From: Lachnospiraceae bacterium
GTDB lineage: Bacteria; Bacillota; Clostridia; Lachnospirales; Lachnospiraceae
Direction: 5' to 3'
Assembly: GCA_016285575.1 (NCBI GenBank)
Contig: JAEEQX010000005.1
Location: 1-57,777, forward strand
DNA: 57,777 bases
Both the position numbers and the translations under genes were made by a program. Positions 7,756-16,943 of this stretch are shown piece after piece. The number at the start of each line of letters is the position of its first letter. The stretch's first letter is position 1. Under the pieces are notes generated by a model, which did not search any database, had not been told where the DNA came from, and was given only the letters and a program-made list of their open reading frames with translations.

Positions 7756-10419
7756 TTAGGCGTTTAATACCTTTTTAATCTTTTCGGCTATATCCTTGTA
7801 TTCTTCCATCATCTTGCTGTGTTCAGCCATAATGACGGTTTCATCAGAATTCTTGGCAGCTTCCTCAAGCTTCTTAGCCATATTATATAAATCATCCGCA
7901 CCTACTGTCTTGGATGTGCTCTTAACTGCATGAACCAATACTCCGTACTCGTTCCAATCATGCTTATCAACAAGTTCGGTTAAATCATGTCTCTTTTTAT
8001 CGTATGAATCTGCATAGTCACACAAGAGATTAAGATAGAACTGCTCATCTCTGTTGCAATAGTATAATCCTGCGCCTACACCGATACCTATCTGTCTGAT
8101 ACGTTCAATCAATTCACTGGGATCATCAAAATCTCTCGCTGGAGTATCATGCTCAATAATATCTGCATCAAATCTCTTTGTTTTTGAAGCACCGGTATTA
8201 GAGGCTGTTGTTTTGCCTGCTGCCCCATCCTTTTTATTCTCTTGAAGTTCCTTGGGAATATACTTTTTAAGTATAGCTTCCAATTCTTTTGCATCTATAG
8301 GCTTGGATAAGTAATCATTAAATCCGTATTCGAGATACTTCTCTCTGGAACCGGCTATCGCATTGGCTGTAAGCGCTATAATAACAGTTCCTTCAGGAAT
8401 AATATTTTCTTCCTTCATCTTGGCGAGTGTCTCAACACCATCCATCTTGGGCATTCTGTGATCAAGGAATACAATGTTATACTTCATCTCCTTAATCATC
8501 TCTATAGCCTGGAATCCGGATTCAGCAAGATCTGGTACAATACCATTTTGCTTCATAAGGTTAGTGGCAACGAGTCTATTCATATCATTGTCATCAACTA
8601 CAAGAATACTTGCCTTAGGTGCATACACAACGTCTTGTAGAGGATCTTCGGTGAAGACTTTGTCGGACGGATTTTCCGAGAATTCAAACTTGCCCATAGG
8701 CTCAGCATTGGCAATACCCTGTCTGATAACAAATGAGAAATCCGAACCCTTATTATATTCACTCTCAACATGAATCTTGGAATCCATCATCTCAAGAAGT
8801 CTTGAAACAATAGTCATACCAAGACCTGTTCCTTCGATATCACGATGCTCAGCTTCATCAAGTCTTCTAAATGATTCAAATAACTTTTCTTGATCTTCAG
8901 TCTTAATGCCCTTACCGGTATCTTTAACACTGACATATATATCTACTGTACTTAAGCTTCTGCCAACTTCTTTTACAGTGAGAGTTATGCTACCCTCTGA
9001 AGTATACTTAATAGCATTGGTAGAAAGGTTCATAATAACCTGTGACACACGAACATAATCACCTACCATCTCGCAAGGAATCTTCTCATCAACATCAACA
9101 ATGAATTCCACATCATCCTTCATACGAGGTTTAAGTGCAAAGATAAGCTGTTGTAAAACAGGAGCGATAGAATACTTAACAGGAATAATCTCCATCTTAC
9201 CTTCCTCAATCTTGGAGAAGTCAAGAATGGTATTAACAAGTCCTAAAAGTACGTTACCTGAATACTTGATATGGCTCGCATAACCTTGAATATTCTCTTC
9301 CTTAGCCTCTCTTATAACCATCTCGTTCATACCGATGATGGCATTAATTGGAGTACGAATCTCATGAGACATAAGTGCAAGGAAATCACCCTTAGCCTTG
9401 TTGGATGCTTCCGCACTCTCTTTTTCTATCTTAAGAAGTTCGGACTCATATTCTTTTTTGGTCTCTGCTTCTTTTAATGCAATAATCTGCTTGTAATACT
9501 TTCCTTCATTAATAAATGAGAATATACTTGAACCTAATATAGCTAAATAGATGACAACGTAAACAAGTACATTGAGCATCAATTCACGCCATATATTTGA
9601 GAAAAGATTAACCTTATTGGCCAGGATTATCATATGCCAATTTTCTACTATGGTATCGGTCAATACTATGTAGTCTTTTCCGTCAATAGTTGCTTCAAAA
9701 TAAGACTCATCATATTGATGAAGCTTAGCCATGAAGTCATTGGGCATGGTATAAACATCATTTACATTTTTATACTCAAGTGCACCATTATCATGGGCGA
9801 TGATCATTCCTGTATCATCTATGACCATGTTGGTGCTGCCTTCCTTCATCTGAGCATATGAAACGATATTTTTAAGCCTGTTAAGAGACATATCAATTGC
9901 CATTACGCTCTTGCCGTCAGGAAGCATACGACATATGGTAATAACTATATCTCCTGTATATGCATCAACATAAGGAGATAAAACTATTGTCTCCCCTTGA
10001 GCCTTGATTGCTTCTTTATACCAGTCTCTTTCCGTAGGAATATAATCATCCGGCGGATTCCATCCAAGTCCATCAAGGAATTCACCATCAATTACTCCAT
10101 ATAATCCCATGAAGTTTTCATCGTATTCTTTCTTTAGGTTCTCAGATTCTATAACAAGGTATTCGGACATGTCTTTTACTGTCGCACCATGGTCAATCAT
10201 ATCCCATACAGCATCTGATGTAACCCATAAGATATTCTTGGAGTTGGCAATATAATTATCTACACTAGTAGCAACATAAGTAAGCTTACCCTGTCCTTCA
10301 GAATATACATCCTCTACAGACATAAGATAAAACATATAGGAACTATAAACCATTACGCCACTCAACAGAAAGAATATGGCAACCAAAGATCCGATTGTAC
10401 CTATTAACCTTTTCTTCAT
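7756..10419 (-). CDS. dCache hybrid sensor histidine kinase with HPt
   Basis: 887 aa. A membrane segment (8-32) is followed by an extracellular dCache domain (about 35-270) with the ligand-pocket pattern RDWYKEA...SPYVDAYTGD, a second membrane segment (about 281-303) and a short coiled coil. Then come HisKA (His352 in MSHEIRTP), HATPase (Asn-box, DTGKG, GTGLGM), a receiver (VVDDND, phospho-acceptor Asp in FLDHRMP, Lys in LSKPI) and a C-terminal HPt (HAVKSTSK). All phosphorelay residues are present, so it can run His-Asp-His transfer and then needs a separate receiver. A GAGG precedes ATG 10419. Its place before the glycan exporter suggests that an extracellular small ligand influences surface glycan or c-di-GMP output. 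Confidence 0.93.
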   Translation of the reverse strand: MKKRLIGTIGSLVAIFFLLSGVMVYSSYMFYLMSVEDVYSEGQGKLTYVATSVDNYIANSKNILWVTSDAVWDMIDHGATVKDMSEYLVIESENLKKEYDENFMGLYGVIDGEFLDGLGWNPPDDYIPTERDWYKEAIKAQGETIVLSPYVDAYTGDIVITICRMLPDGKSVMAIDMSLNRLKNIVSYAQMKEGSTNMVIDDTGMIIAHDNGALEYKNVNDVYTMPNDFMAKLHQYDESYFEATIDGKDYIVLTDTIVENWHMIILANKVNLFSNIWRELMLNVLVYVVIYLAILGSSIFSFINEGKYYKQIIALKEAETKKEYESELLKIEKESAEASNKAKGDFLALMSHEIRTPINAIIGMNEMVIREAKEENIQGYASHIKYSGNVLLGLVNTILDFSKIEEGKMEIIPVKYSIAPVLQQLIFALKPRMKDDVEFIVDVDEKIPCEMVGDYVRVSQVIMNLSTNAIKYTSEGSITLTVKEVGRSLSTVDIYVSVKDTGKGIKTEDQEKLFESFRRLDEAEHRDIEGTGLGMTIVSRLLEMMDSKIHVESEYNKGSDFSFVIRQGIANAEPMGKFEFSENPSDKVFTEDPLQDVVYAPKASILVVDDNDMNRLVATNLMKQNGIVPDLAESGFQAIEMIKEMKYNIVFLDHRMPKMDGVETLAKMKEENIIPEGTVIIALTANAIAGSREKYLEYGFNDYLSKPIDAKELEAILKKYIPKELQENKKDGAAGKTTASNTGASKTKRFDADIIEHDTPARDFDDPSELIERIRQIGIGVGAGLYYCNRDEQFYLNLLCDYADSYDKKRHDLTELVDKHDWNEYGVLVHAVKSTSKTVGADDLYNMAKKLEEAAKNSDETVIMAEHSKMMEEYKDIAEKIKKVLNA

Positions 10420-10478
10420 CCGATTACCTCATTTTCTCCCAAAAACGAAAAAACAGACAGTGATATTTTTATATTCTA

Positions 10479-10964
10479 TCACATATTGCGATTATCAACA
10501 ATCTTCACAACTTCTCCAATATACATATCATGCTCAGCATCACCGTCATAGAATGCCTTGCAAGCAGGATCAATGATATTGTCAGGGTCGATTCTTTGCA
10601 TAAAAAGTTTCTTGCAAACAATTGTAATCTCGGCCTCTTCAAAAGTCATAGAACCCTCTATTTCCTTGGCTTTTAAGCCTGCAGAATTCATCTTGTCCAT
10701 ATCTCTTCCCGACTTTGAGCCAAGTGTAACAAGTACTTTTCTGTATTCTTCGGGGTAAAAACTGATAGTAAAGTAATCTTCATTATCCATGAATTCATGA
10801 GTATATCTGGATGTACGAACATATGATGTGACCACGGGCTTACCCCATAATGTACCCATACCGCCCCAGCTAATGGTCATAGTATTGAACTTATCCTTGT
10901 TTCCCGCTGTAAGAAGCGCCCACTTCTTATCAAATTGGCTAAAAATGTCTGTTGTAAATTCCAT
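10479..10964 (-). CDS. Flavin reductase-like FMN-binding protein
   Basis: 161 aa, no membrane segment. Resembles the DIM6/NTAB flavin-reductase-like split-barrel family: an N-terminal segment with KWALLTAG, then NTMTISWGGMGTLWGKPV, which in the family lines the FMN site, followed by FTISFY. Such proteins bind FMN and may reduce flavin or act on small aromatic or quinone substrates; the true substrate is unknown. AGGAGG precedes ATG 10964, 17 nt after the stop of the LRR gene. A weak hairpin (GTGATA/TATCAC) overlaps the stop codon, so read-through into the kinase gene is likely. Confidence 0.85.
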   Translation of the reverse strand: MEFTTDIFSQFDKKWALLTAGNKDKFNTMTISWGGMGTLWGKPVVTSYVRTSRYTHEFMDNEDYFTISFYPEEYRKVLVTLGSKSGRDMDKMNSAGLKAKEIEGSMTFEEAEITIVCKKLFMQRIDPDNIIDPACKAFYDGDAEHDMYIGEVVKIVDNRNM

Positions 10965-10981
10965 GTAATCCTCCTAAATAA

Positions 10982-12970
10982 TTAACTCTTTATGTTATTT
11001 TCTTCTTTCTCTTCTTTTTCTTTCTTTTTTCTAAATACAATGTGTGCAACTAAAAAAATTGTTAATGCTACCGGTAATACCGCAATTATCGTTGCATATA
11101 TATTCGTTAACAACTTTTCCTTGTCATTCTTTTTATCCTGAGAATCATCTTCTCCCTCTTTATCAAAGTCATCATCAGGTGCTTCTATATCTTCTTTTTC
11201 TTCAGATACTGCCTCCGGTTCTTCAATCTCAACTTCTTTTTCTTCAGGCAAAAAGCTTTTATCGGGAATCGGTACCGTATCTATTGACGCTCCATTGGAA
11301 GCTAACATGCCTCTTACCATGTATTCGAATTCTGCACGAGTAGCCTTCCCTTGAGGATCAAGTCTCTGTTCTGACTTTGGTGCATTGGGATCGCCCTTAA
11401 TACTCATGAAGTTCCACGTTACTGCCCAGGTAAGAGCTTCCCAAGCATAGTAGTCTATCTCATAATAATCTGAGAATTCATCCGTTCTGCCAAAGTCGAT
11501 TGCACGCTTGTAACCCTTGTACTCTGCATATCTCATCAGCATAAAGACCATATCCTGTCTTTTTATCCACTTGCCTACTCCGAATGTATCACTTGATATA
11601 TCGGGATATCCCATGCAAATAGAGTTCTTCTCTCCCCAAAGTATCGCATCTTCATACCATGCACCTTTTTCTACATCTGTGAATCTGGTTGTAAGTCCTG
11701 ATACATCAGGCTTTCCCGCCATCTCATATAGAGTCTGCACCACCATTTCTCTGGTCAGTGCGTTTTCTTTATCTGTAATAACCTCATCTTCAGTTGTATC
11801 GGCCACTTCACGTGAGGGAGTCGTATTAACACTTACCTTATCATCCACACATAAGAATAAGATATTATCTCCCCCTGTAGAAGTATCTCCGCCGTAATCT
11901 ATCGTCCATGAACTACCCTGGCATACAGCGTATTCGCCTTTTTTTGTACCATCCTTATAAGTCTTGGTAAGTGCAGGATTGTCTCCAATATTAATTGAAG
12001 TAAAAGGATTGGTGAAGGCCTGTAAGAAATATAGTTTTCTATTGTTTGATATATCAAGATTGCCAATCTGATTACATGCACAATCAAGATATACAAGCTC
12101 AGTATTTTTGGATAAATCAAGTCCGGAAATCTGATTGTAACTGCAGATTAATTTTTGAAGTTTGGTATTCTGCGTAACATTAATACTCGTTGCGCCATTA
12201 TATGCGCAGTTATAATACTGAAGGCCCGGGTTATGTGATACGTCGATACTTCCAAGGCCCGGATTGTTCCAGATATCAAGTCTTTTCATCTTGGGATTAT
12301 GAGAAACATCAAGAGATGTCAGATGATTGCCAAAAGCATCAAGATGGGAAAGATTAGGATTATTGCTAAGATTAAGTGAAGTTAACTCACATGTACCGCA
12401 AGTAAGATGTTCAAGAAGCGGGTTTTGGGATACATCAAGCGCCGGCAAAGGATTGGTATTGCACTCTATATAAGCCATCTTGGGATTATTGGATACATTA
12501 AGAGATGTCAGATTGCAATCATAACAATACACCCACTCCAGCTCAGGATTGGCTGAAAAATCAAGTGATGTAAATGCATTGTTGGAACACCATACTCCAT
12601 GCAGATTCTTGTTATTGCTTAAGTCCCATGAACTAATGTTATTGTCCGTACAGTATAAGCCCTGAAGACTGGTAAAATACTCAATGCCTTTTACAGATGA
12701 AATACCCATTCCGTTACAGTAGATATTAATCGTTAACGCTAGCTCATTATCATCGAGAGTACCATTACCATCACGGTCATAATCAGCACTTGAGACAACG
12801 GATCTAAAAGCCGCATCAGGGAAATTAGCCTCATTAATCTCTACTGCGGCTTGAACTTTTCCAATCAAAAAATCAGAATATAAAAAAGCAATTACGAGAG
12901 CAAGTATTGTTGCTCCCGCAATGCCTAACATTTTTATATATTTTTTGCATATATTTTGGTCACTATTCAT
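10982..12970 (-). CDS. Leucine-rich-repeat surface protein with SLH-like repeats
   Basis: 662 aa. A signal or anchor segment lies at about 14-38. The sequence then shows an EF-hand/dockerin-like calcium loop (DRDGNGTLDDNEL, 65-77), about ten leucine-rich repeats of roughly 21-23 residues built on LxxLxxxxNxLTSLDVSxNP (about 80-345), and SLH-like repeats (about 395-560; FTDVEKGAWYEDAI, FSDYYEIDYYAWEAL). A Glu/Asp/Lys-rich stalk, a C-terminal membrane segment (about 625-647) and a Lys/Glu-rich tail follow. It is probably displayed on the cell surface and held by the C-terminal helix; SLH repeats might add wall-polymer binding. No LPXTG motif is present. It starts 12 nt after the GGDEF gene. Confidence 0.88.
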   Translation of the reverse strand: MNSDQNICKKYIKMLGIAGATILALVIAFLYSDFLIGKVQAAVEINEANFPDAAFRSVVSSADYDRDGNGTLDDNELALTINIYCNGMGISSVKGIEYFTSLQGLYCTDNNISSWDLSNNKNLHGVWCSNNAFTSLDFSANPELEWVYCYDCNLTSLNVSNNPKMAYIECNTNPLPALDVSQNPLLEHLTCGTCELTSLNLSNNPNLSHLDAFGNHLTSLDVSHNPKMKRLDIWNNPGLGSIDVSHNPGLQYYNCAYNGATSINVTQNTKLQKLICSYNQISGLDLSKNTELVYLDCACNQIGNLDISNNRKLYFLQAFTNPFTSINIGDNPALTKTYKDGTKKGEYAVCQGSSWTIDYGGDTSTGGDNILFLCVDDKVSVNTTPSREVADTTEDEVITDKENALTREMVVQTLYEMAGKPDVSGLTTRFTDVEKGAWYEDAILWGEKNSICMGYPDISSDTFGVGKWIKRQDMVFMLMRYAEYKGYKRAIDFGRTDEFSDYYEIDYYAWEALTWAVTWNFMSIKGDPNAPKSEQRLDPQGKATRAEFEYMVRGMLASNGASIDTVPIPDKSFLPEEKEVEIEEPEAVSEEKEDIEAPDDDFDKEGEDDSQDKKNDKEKLLTNIYATIIAVLPVALTIFLVAHIVFRKKKEKEEKEENNIKS

Positions 12971-12982
12971 TCGCAGATACTC

Positions 12983-15046
12983 TTATATTACACGGTTCTT
13001 GAGATTACGCTTGTCTTCATACATCAGATTGTCTGCTTTTTCAAATACGTCGGACAGACTATTGTCTTCGCCGGGTATGTAATCTGCCAAACCTATGGCA
13101 ACTATCGGCTTATCGTCTGCCTTTAGATTATCAATTATCATATAGCGAAATCTATGCTCAAGTTCAACTCTGTTGATAAAATCTTCACCGCGTAAGAATA
13201 CAACGAATTCATCGCCACCAACACGGAATACAGGGCTGTGATCGAATATATCACATAGCATCTTGGCGGATGCTTTTATGTAGTCATCTCCGGCCTTATG
13301 TCCCTTAGTATCATTGATGACCTTAAGATTATTAACATCACATACCGCAACCGCAAATGAGAAATAATCCATTCCGTTATCGATGTTGCTCTGTACAGTC
13401 TTTTCAAGTTCGGAATAAGCCGTCTTATTCTTAACGCCTGTGAGTTCATCTCTTCTGGCGAGTTCTTTTTCTGTATTGATAGTTTTTAAGTATTCTTTTT
13501 CTTTTCTTACTTCATCGTCGATATTTTCTACACCAATGATAAAGTGTTCTTTGTCACTAGATTTACGAATGGTTAATCTTGTATGCTTAGCCACATCATT
13601 AACTATCATTCGATATTCGAGAGAAAGCTGTCTCTTGCTTTCAAGTCCTGATAGCATGTAGTCCTTGTTAATCATTTCTTCAAGACGGAAACGATCCTGA
13701 GGATGAATGAGAAGTTGCGAATTCTTCATTGAATCAGTAAAGAAATCATCTCCGGCTCTCTCTACTTCAAGCTGTCCATATATATTGTTTGTGTTGTAAC
13801 CCACGTAACTACTGTCTTTTATATTAACGTAATAGATAACGTCATAGTTGGCTGCCAAGCTCTCTGCAATCTGTCCGAATGTAACAATCTTTTCATGCTT
13901 CTCGCGAATTGTTTTTTCTGAATCAAGCGCATCCTGAATATCCTTATTGCAGAGGACAAAATGTTTTCCGTCTTTCGCCATCATTAGGAAAAACATAAAA
14001 TAACGGATTTTACCATTTATTACAAGTCTATACTTAAACGTGTGAGATTTTTTATTTTCGAGGAGTTTGAGCATATTTTCTTTAGTATAAAAACTTTTGG
14101 CATAATCTTTATCCTCGGGATAAACAAATATATCAATATTCTCTAATGTATTTTTGTAAAAATCTTCATGAACTTTTTGAACATTTAGCTTTTCATATCT
14201 TTCACTCGGAGCAAACTCACGATACCTACCTGTCTCTATATTGATGTAATATATTGCTTCATAGTCTGCTGCAAGGCTATAAGCGATATTGTTGAATATC
14301 TCCATCTCCTCTTCAGCCTTCTGGGACTTCTCATGTTCCTGTTCTGCGGCATTTTTAACAATTGCGAATTCCTCGTCCTGCTCAGATTTCTCAGCCTCTT
14401 CAACAAATACATGTACAAGGCAGGTTGCGATAATACATCCTACTGCATAGAAAGGCATGTCAGGGAAAAGCATCTGAAGGAAGATGAAAAATGACATAGC
14501 AAGTCCGGATGCACCTACCATTCTGTAACGCTTGGAATCAATCTTGCTAACCTTGAACGATACTATAAATGAATAAACCATCAAAAGCGCATCGAGCCAG
14601 AACTGAACGCCGAAAATAAAATATCTGGCGAGTCCGGGAACATATTGATTTTCAGGGGTAATCTTAAAGATAATCGGAATGAAAAAGTTAACTGCAATTG
14701 TAATATAAGATAATATCCATATTACATATCCTGCGTATGTAAGACTCGTACTCTTAAGACCTTTTCTATCAATATAAGCTACCACATAACGAACCCATAA
14801 AAGAACAGTCAGGGTCATCGAAGCAAAGTAAAGAACCGTATCCGCATATGTAAGCGCTACGATTCCGAAGTCACAGAAAAATCCCCACAGAGCATCTGCG
14901 AGGTAATATATAATCAAGCCAAAAAGAAACTGTCTATAACGAACAGTTGCTTGGTTGTTTTTATTCTTAGTTTTGTTGGCGATTACTTCATGATTGATAA
15001 TCATATGAAGTACTAAAGACAGTAATCCAATGCTCGCGTAAAACAT
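12983..15046 (-). CDS. Membrane diguanylate cyclase with PAS-like sensors
   Basis: 687 aa. Seven or so membrane segments (about 5-220) are followed by a coiled coil and two related sensor repeats (about 250-370 and 390-510), both starting with a pattern near IAxSLAANYDxIYYVNI, which look like PAS-type domains. The C-terminus is a GGDEF domain (about 530-687) with an intact GGDEF at 610-614. The upstream RxxD inhibitory site is missing (FDHS in its place), so product inhibition of the usual kind is not expected. It should make cyclic-di-GMP from GTP at the inner membrane face. A sigma-A promoter with extended -10 lies at 15087-15115 and AAGGA precedes the ATG. Confidence 0.92.
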   Translation of the reverse strand: MFYASIGLLSLVLHMIINHEVIANKTKNKNNQATVRYRQFLFGLIIYYLADALWGFFCDFGIVALTYADTVLYFASMTLTVLLWVRYVVAYIDRKGLKSTSLTYAGYVIWILSYITIAVNFFIPIIFKITPENQYVPGLARYFIFGVQFWLDALLMVYSFIVSFKVSKIDSKRYRMVGASGLAMSFFIFLQMLFPDMPFYAVGCIIATCLVHVFVEEAEKSEQDEEFAIVKNAAEQEHEKSQKAEEEMEIFNNIAYSLAADYEAIYYINIETGRYREFAPSERYEKLNVQKVHEDFYKNTLENIDIFVYPEDKDYAKSFYTKENMLKLLENKKSHTFKYRLVINGKIRYFMFFLMMAKDGKHFVLCNKDIQDALDSEKTIREKHEKIVTFGQIAESLAANYDVIYYVNIKDSSYVGYNTNNIYGQLEVERAGDDFFTDSMKNSQLLIHPQDRFRLEEMINKDYMLSGLESKRQLSLEYRMIVNDVAKHTRLTIRKSSDKEHFIIGVENIDDEVRKEKEYLKTINTEKELARRDELTGVKNKTAYSELEKTVQSNIDNGMDYFSFAVAVCDVNNLKVINDTKGHKAGDDYIKASAKMLCDIFDHSPVFRVGGDEFVVFLRGEDFINRVELEHRFRYMIIDNLKADDKPIVAIGLADYIPGEDNSLSDVFEKADNLMYEDKRNLKNRVI

Positions 15047-15086
15047 AATACTATTCCTTCACTTCATCCCCAAATACACATCTAAT

Positions 15087-15115
15087 ATTTTACCACAAAA
15101 CCGCTTTATTTCCAA
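15087..15115 (-). promoter_or_regulatory. Sigma-A promoter of the GGDEF/LRR/glycan run
   Basis: On the minus strand a -35 TTGGAA (15110-15115) is separated by exactly 17 bp from a -10 TAAAAT (15087-15092), with TGG directly before the -10 (extended -10). It is the only clear promoter seen before the 15-kb run of minus-strand genes. Confidence 0.6.
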
Positions 15116-15147
15116 TATTTTTGTATGGTTCGAGTCCGGCAAATGAC

Positions 15148-15176
15148 AAAAAAAGACACCGATATGAATCGATGTC
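15148..15176 (-). terminator. Rho-independent terminator after tRNA-Gly
   Basis: Minus-strand stem GACATCGAT/ATCGGTGTC (one G-U pair), four-base loop, followed by seven T. It begins 10 nt after the tRNA-Gly 3' end. Confidence 0.85.
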
Positions 15177-15185
15177 CTCTTGACG

Positions 15186-15258
15186 AGCGATAGACGGGAC
15201 TCGAACCCGCGAGCTCAACCTTGGCAAGGTCGTGTGCTACCAACTGCACCACTATCGC
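15186..15258 (-). tRNA. tRNA-Gly (GCC)
   Basis: A 73-nt cloverleaf on the minus strand. Acceptor GCGATAG pairs with CTATCGC over 7 bp, the anticodon stem CGACC/GGTTG encloses loop TTGCCAA (anticodon GCC), and the T arm has the loop TTCGAGT between GCGGG and CCCGT. The discriminator is U, usual for tRNA-Gly. CCA is not encoded. It has its own promoter and terminator. Confidence 0.96.
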
Positions 15259-15265
15259 ATTTATC

Positions 15266-15284
15266 TGTCCGCTCGCAGCGGACA
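15266..15284 (-). other. Perfect hairpin in the tRNA-Gly 5' leader
   Basis: TGTCCGCT and AGCGGACA form an 8-bp perfect stem with a 3-nt loop, ending 7 nt before the mature tRNA 5' end. The predicted transcription start falls at its base, so the precursor would begin with this hairpin. No T-run follows on either strand, so it is not an ordinary terminator. Confidence 0.55.
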
Positions 15285-15290
15285 AATAAT

Positions 15291-15319
15291 ATATTAACCG
15301 ATTGATATATACTTGTCAA
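15291..15319 (-). promoter_or_regulatory. Probable tRNA-Gly promoter
   Basis: A perfect -35 TTGACA (15314-15319), 17-bp spacer and a weaker -10 TAATAT (15291-15296) on the minus strand, about 30 nt before the tRNA. Confidence 0.55.
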
Positions 15320-15337
15320 CAATTTTTTTAAGCACAA

Positions 15338-16357
15338 TCAATTATCTTCAACAAAATTGATAATGACGTCACCACTAGTAGTATTTGCATTAACTGATTT
15401 ATCAAGTCCATTGTTCCTCTCAAACTTATGATTTGCCTCTACACTGCCTGCTTTCACATCTCCTGCAGTTGCCTTAAGTGTGAAATCATAATCATTCTCG
15501 TCTCCTATGATTGAGTACTCTACAGTACCGGATGTGCTGTCTGCTTCAACCTTATCAGTTCTGATATTTAATATATTTATGTCGCCACTGGTATTTTTTG
15601 TCTTGATTGAATCGCATTCAACTTCACTGGCATAAATCTCACCGCTTGTTAGTTTACAATCAATAGTATCCGCCTTTACGGATAATGCAGTTACACTTCC
15701 GCTTGTAGAATCTATTGCTATCGACTTAGCTGTAACCGTATTGATCTCTGTATCTCCTGATGACTGCTTATGTGAGAAGTTTTCAAAATTGGAATTATTG
15801 ATTGTAAGAGATCCGCTGGACACAACTGTCTCTAAATCCTTACCCTCTGTGCAATTTTCGATATAGATTGCTCCGGATGATACCTTAATCTTGCCTTCTA
15901 CATTAAGATCCTCTACGCTTACATCACCTGATGCTGCCATTACATCCAACTTGGTTAAATCGTCTTTATCAACAACTATTTCGATATATATGTTTTCGTT
16001 ATAACCCATATTGATATCGAAATTATTCATTTTCTTATCCTGTACTACAGAAAGCTTTCCGTCTTCATTGCTAATAGTCGGAATCATTTCTTTGGGCAAC
16101 TTATAATTTATCTTATTTTCTTTGCCCTTCTTAATGATTACATAAGGATCAGCGGCTTCAACATATATCTCGTCAAAAGGTTCTAAATCCACCGTTCCTT
16201 CAACCAAATCTTCGGCTGTTCTTATATTCATATTGCCAAAATTAAAAGCGTATCCAATAAGCTTACCTCCAAGAAGTGCGCCTATTCCTGCAAAAGCTAC
16301 GCCAATTACCAGCACGCATGCTGCTATGATAGCTATCCACTTAAATACTTTATTCAT
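15338..16357 (-). CDS. DUF4097 putative adhesin (envelope protein)
   Basis: About 339 aa. One N-terminal membrane segment (about 7-35) is followed by a long beta-helical region rich in repeats of the type V-x-S-x-SGDV, the hallmark of DUF4097/putative adhesin proteins. It is probably membrane-anchored with the repeat domain outside. ATG 16357 is preferred to 16360 because GGAG is 6 nt away from it but only 3 nt from the other. It overlaps the DUF1700 gene by a few bases. The PadR-DUF1700-DUF4097 trio is a common envelope-response operon in Firmicutes; the biochemical role is unknown. Confidence 0.85.
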   Translation of the reverse strand: MNKVFKWIAIIAACVLVIGVAFAGIGALLGGKLIGYAFNFGNMNIRTAEDLVEGTVDLEPFDEIYVEAADPYVIIKKGKENKINYKLPKEMIPTISNEDGKLSVVQDKKMNNFDINMGYNENIYIEIVVDKDDLTKLDVMAASGDVSVEDLNVEGKIKVSSGAIYIENCTEGKDLETVVSSGSLTINNSNFENFSHKQSSGDTEINTVTAKSIAIDSTSGSVTALSVKADTIDCKLTSGEIYASEVECDSIKTKNTSGDINILNIRTDKVEADSTSGTVEYSIIGDENDYDFTLKATAGDVKAGSVEANHKFERNNGLDKSVNANTTSGDVIINFVEDN

Positions 16358-16943
16358 CATATTCTCCTTTGTTCTTCTTAATAATCGATTTGCTAATAAG
16401 AGCTAAAAGCTTAATCAAAAGCTCTGTAATTACAACTACAAGTAAAAGAAGCAATACGCCGATTGCTGCGATTATAAGGCCTGTGCCCCACAATACAAAC
16501 TTCTGTCCTATCCCGGGAACAAACATACCGGCAACAAATATCAGTATTCCAGCAACTATTACTGCTCCAAATGATACAGCAAGTGCAAGAAGTGTAACTA
16601 TAATCGTAAATAATAAACTTAAGAATACGACTAAGAGTGCAAATGCAAGTGGAACTGTAACCGGTGCAGAAGCAATCAACAGAATTGTCATCCACACAAC
16701 TCCCGCGCCACTCTTGGCTGTCTTATTCTTATTATGGCTGTCAATATGCTTCTCAGCGCACTCCTTAATAATGTTCTTGGCGATATCCTTGGGGTTGCCA
16801 AGCTTAGCACTGATATCCTCATTCTCTGCAAAGTTATAATCATCAATATATTCAGAGTAATAATTGAGTGCGTCTTCTCTGTCTTCCTTAGGCAGATACT
16901 TAAGGTGTTTTTCCAGACTGCCCAAAAATTCTTTCTTATTCAT
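16350..16943 (-). CDS. DUF1700 membrane protein
   Basis: 197 aa. The N-terminal 65 residues are the cytoplasmic DUF1700 (HAAS-like) helical domain (KKEFLGSLEKHLKYLP... and LGNPKDIAKNII). They are followed by three or four membrane segments (about 80-185). HAAS-type domains commonly sit beside PadR regulators and are thought to interact with them or anchor partners at the membrane. The start overlaps the 3' end of the PadR gene by 8 nt, with AGGAGG inside that gene, so translation is coupled. Confidence 0.87.
   Translation of the reverse strand: MNKKEFLGSLEKHLKYLPKEDREDALNYYSEYIDDYNFAENEDISAKLGNPKDIAKNIIKECAEKHIDSHNKNKTAKSGAGVVWMTILLIASAPVTVPLAFALLVVFLSLLFTIIVTLLALAVSFGAVIVAGILIFVAGMFVPGIGQKFVLWGTGLIIAAIGVLLLLLVVVITELLIKLLALISKSIIKKNKGEYDE

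Noticed and set aside
10479-10510. Hairpin GTGATA/TATCAC at the flavin reductase stop as a terminator
   Set aside because: Six A/T-rich pairs with an 11-nt loop overlapping the stop codon; too weak to claim.
15127-15140. A tRNA T-arm-like sequence (GGTTCGAGTCC) on the plus strand near tRNA-Gly, as a possible integration scar
   Set aside because: Only 11 bases match, the flanks do not pair and no integrase or element is nearby; chance is more likely.
16369-16839. A 156-codon plus-strand frame opposite the DUF1700 gene
   Set aside because: Thr/Ile/Asn-rich composition mirrors the membrane codons of the real gene; no start signals.
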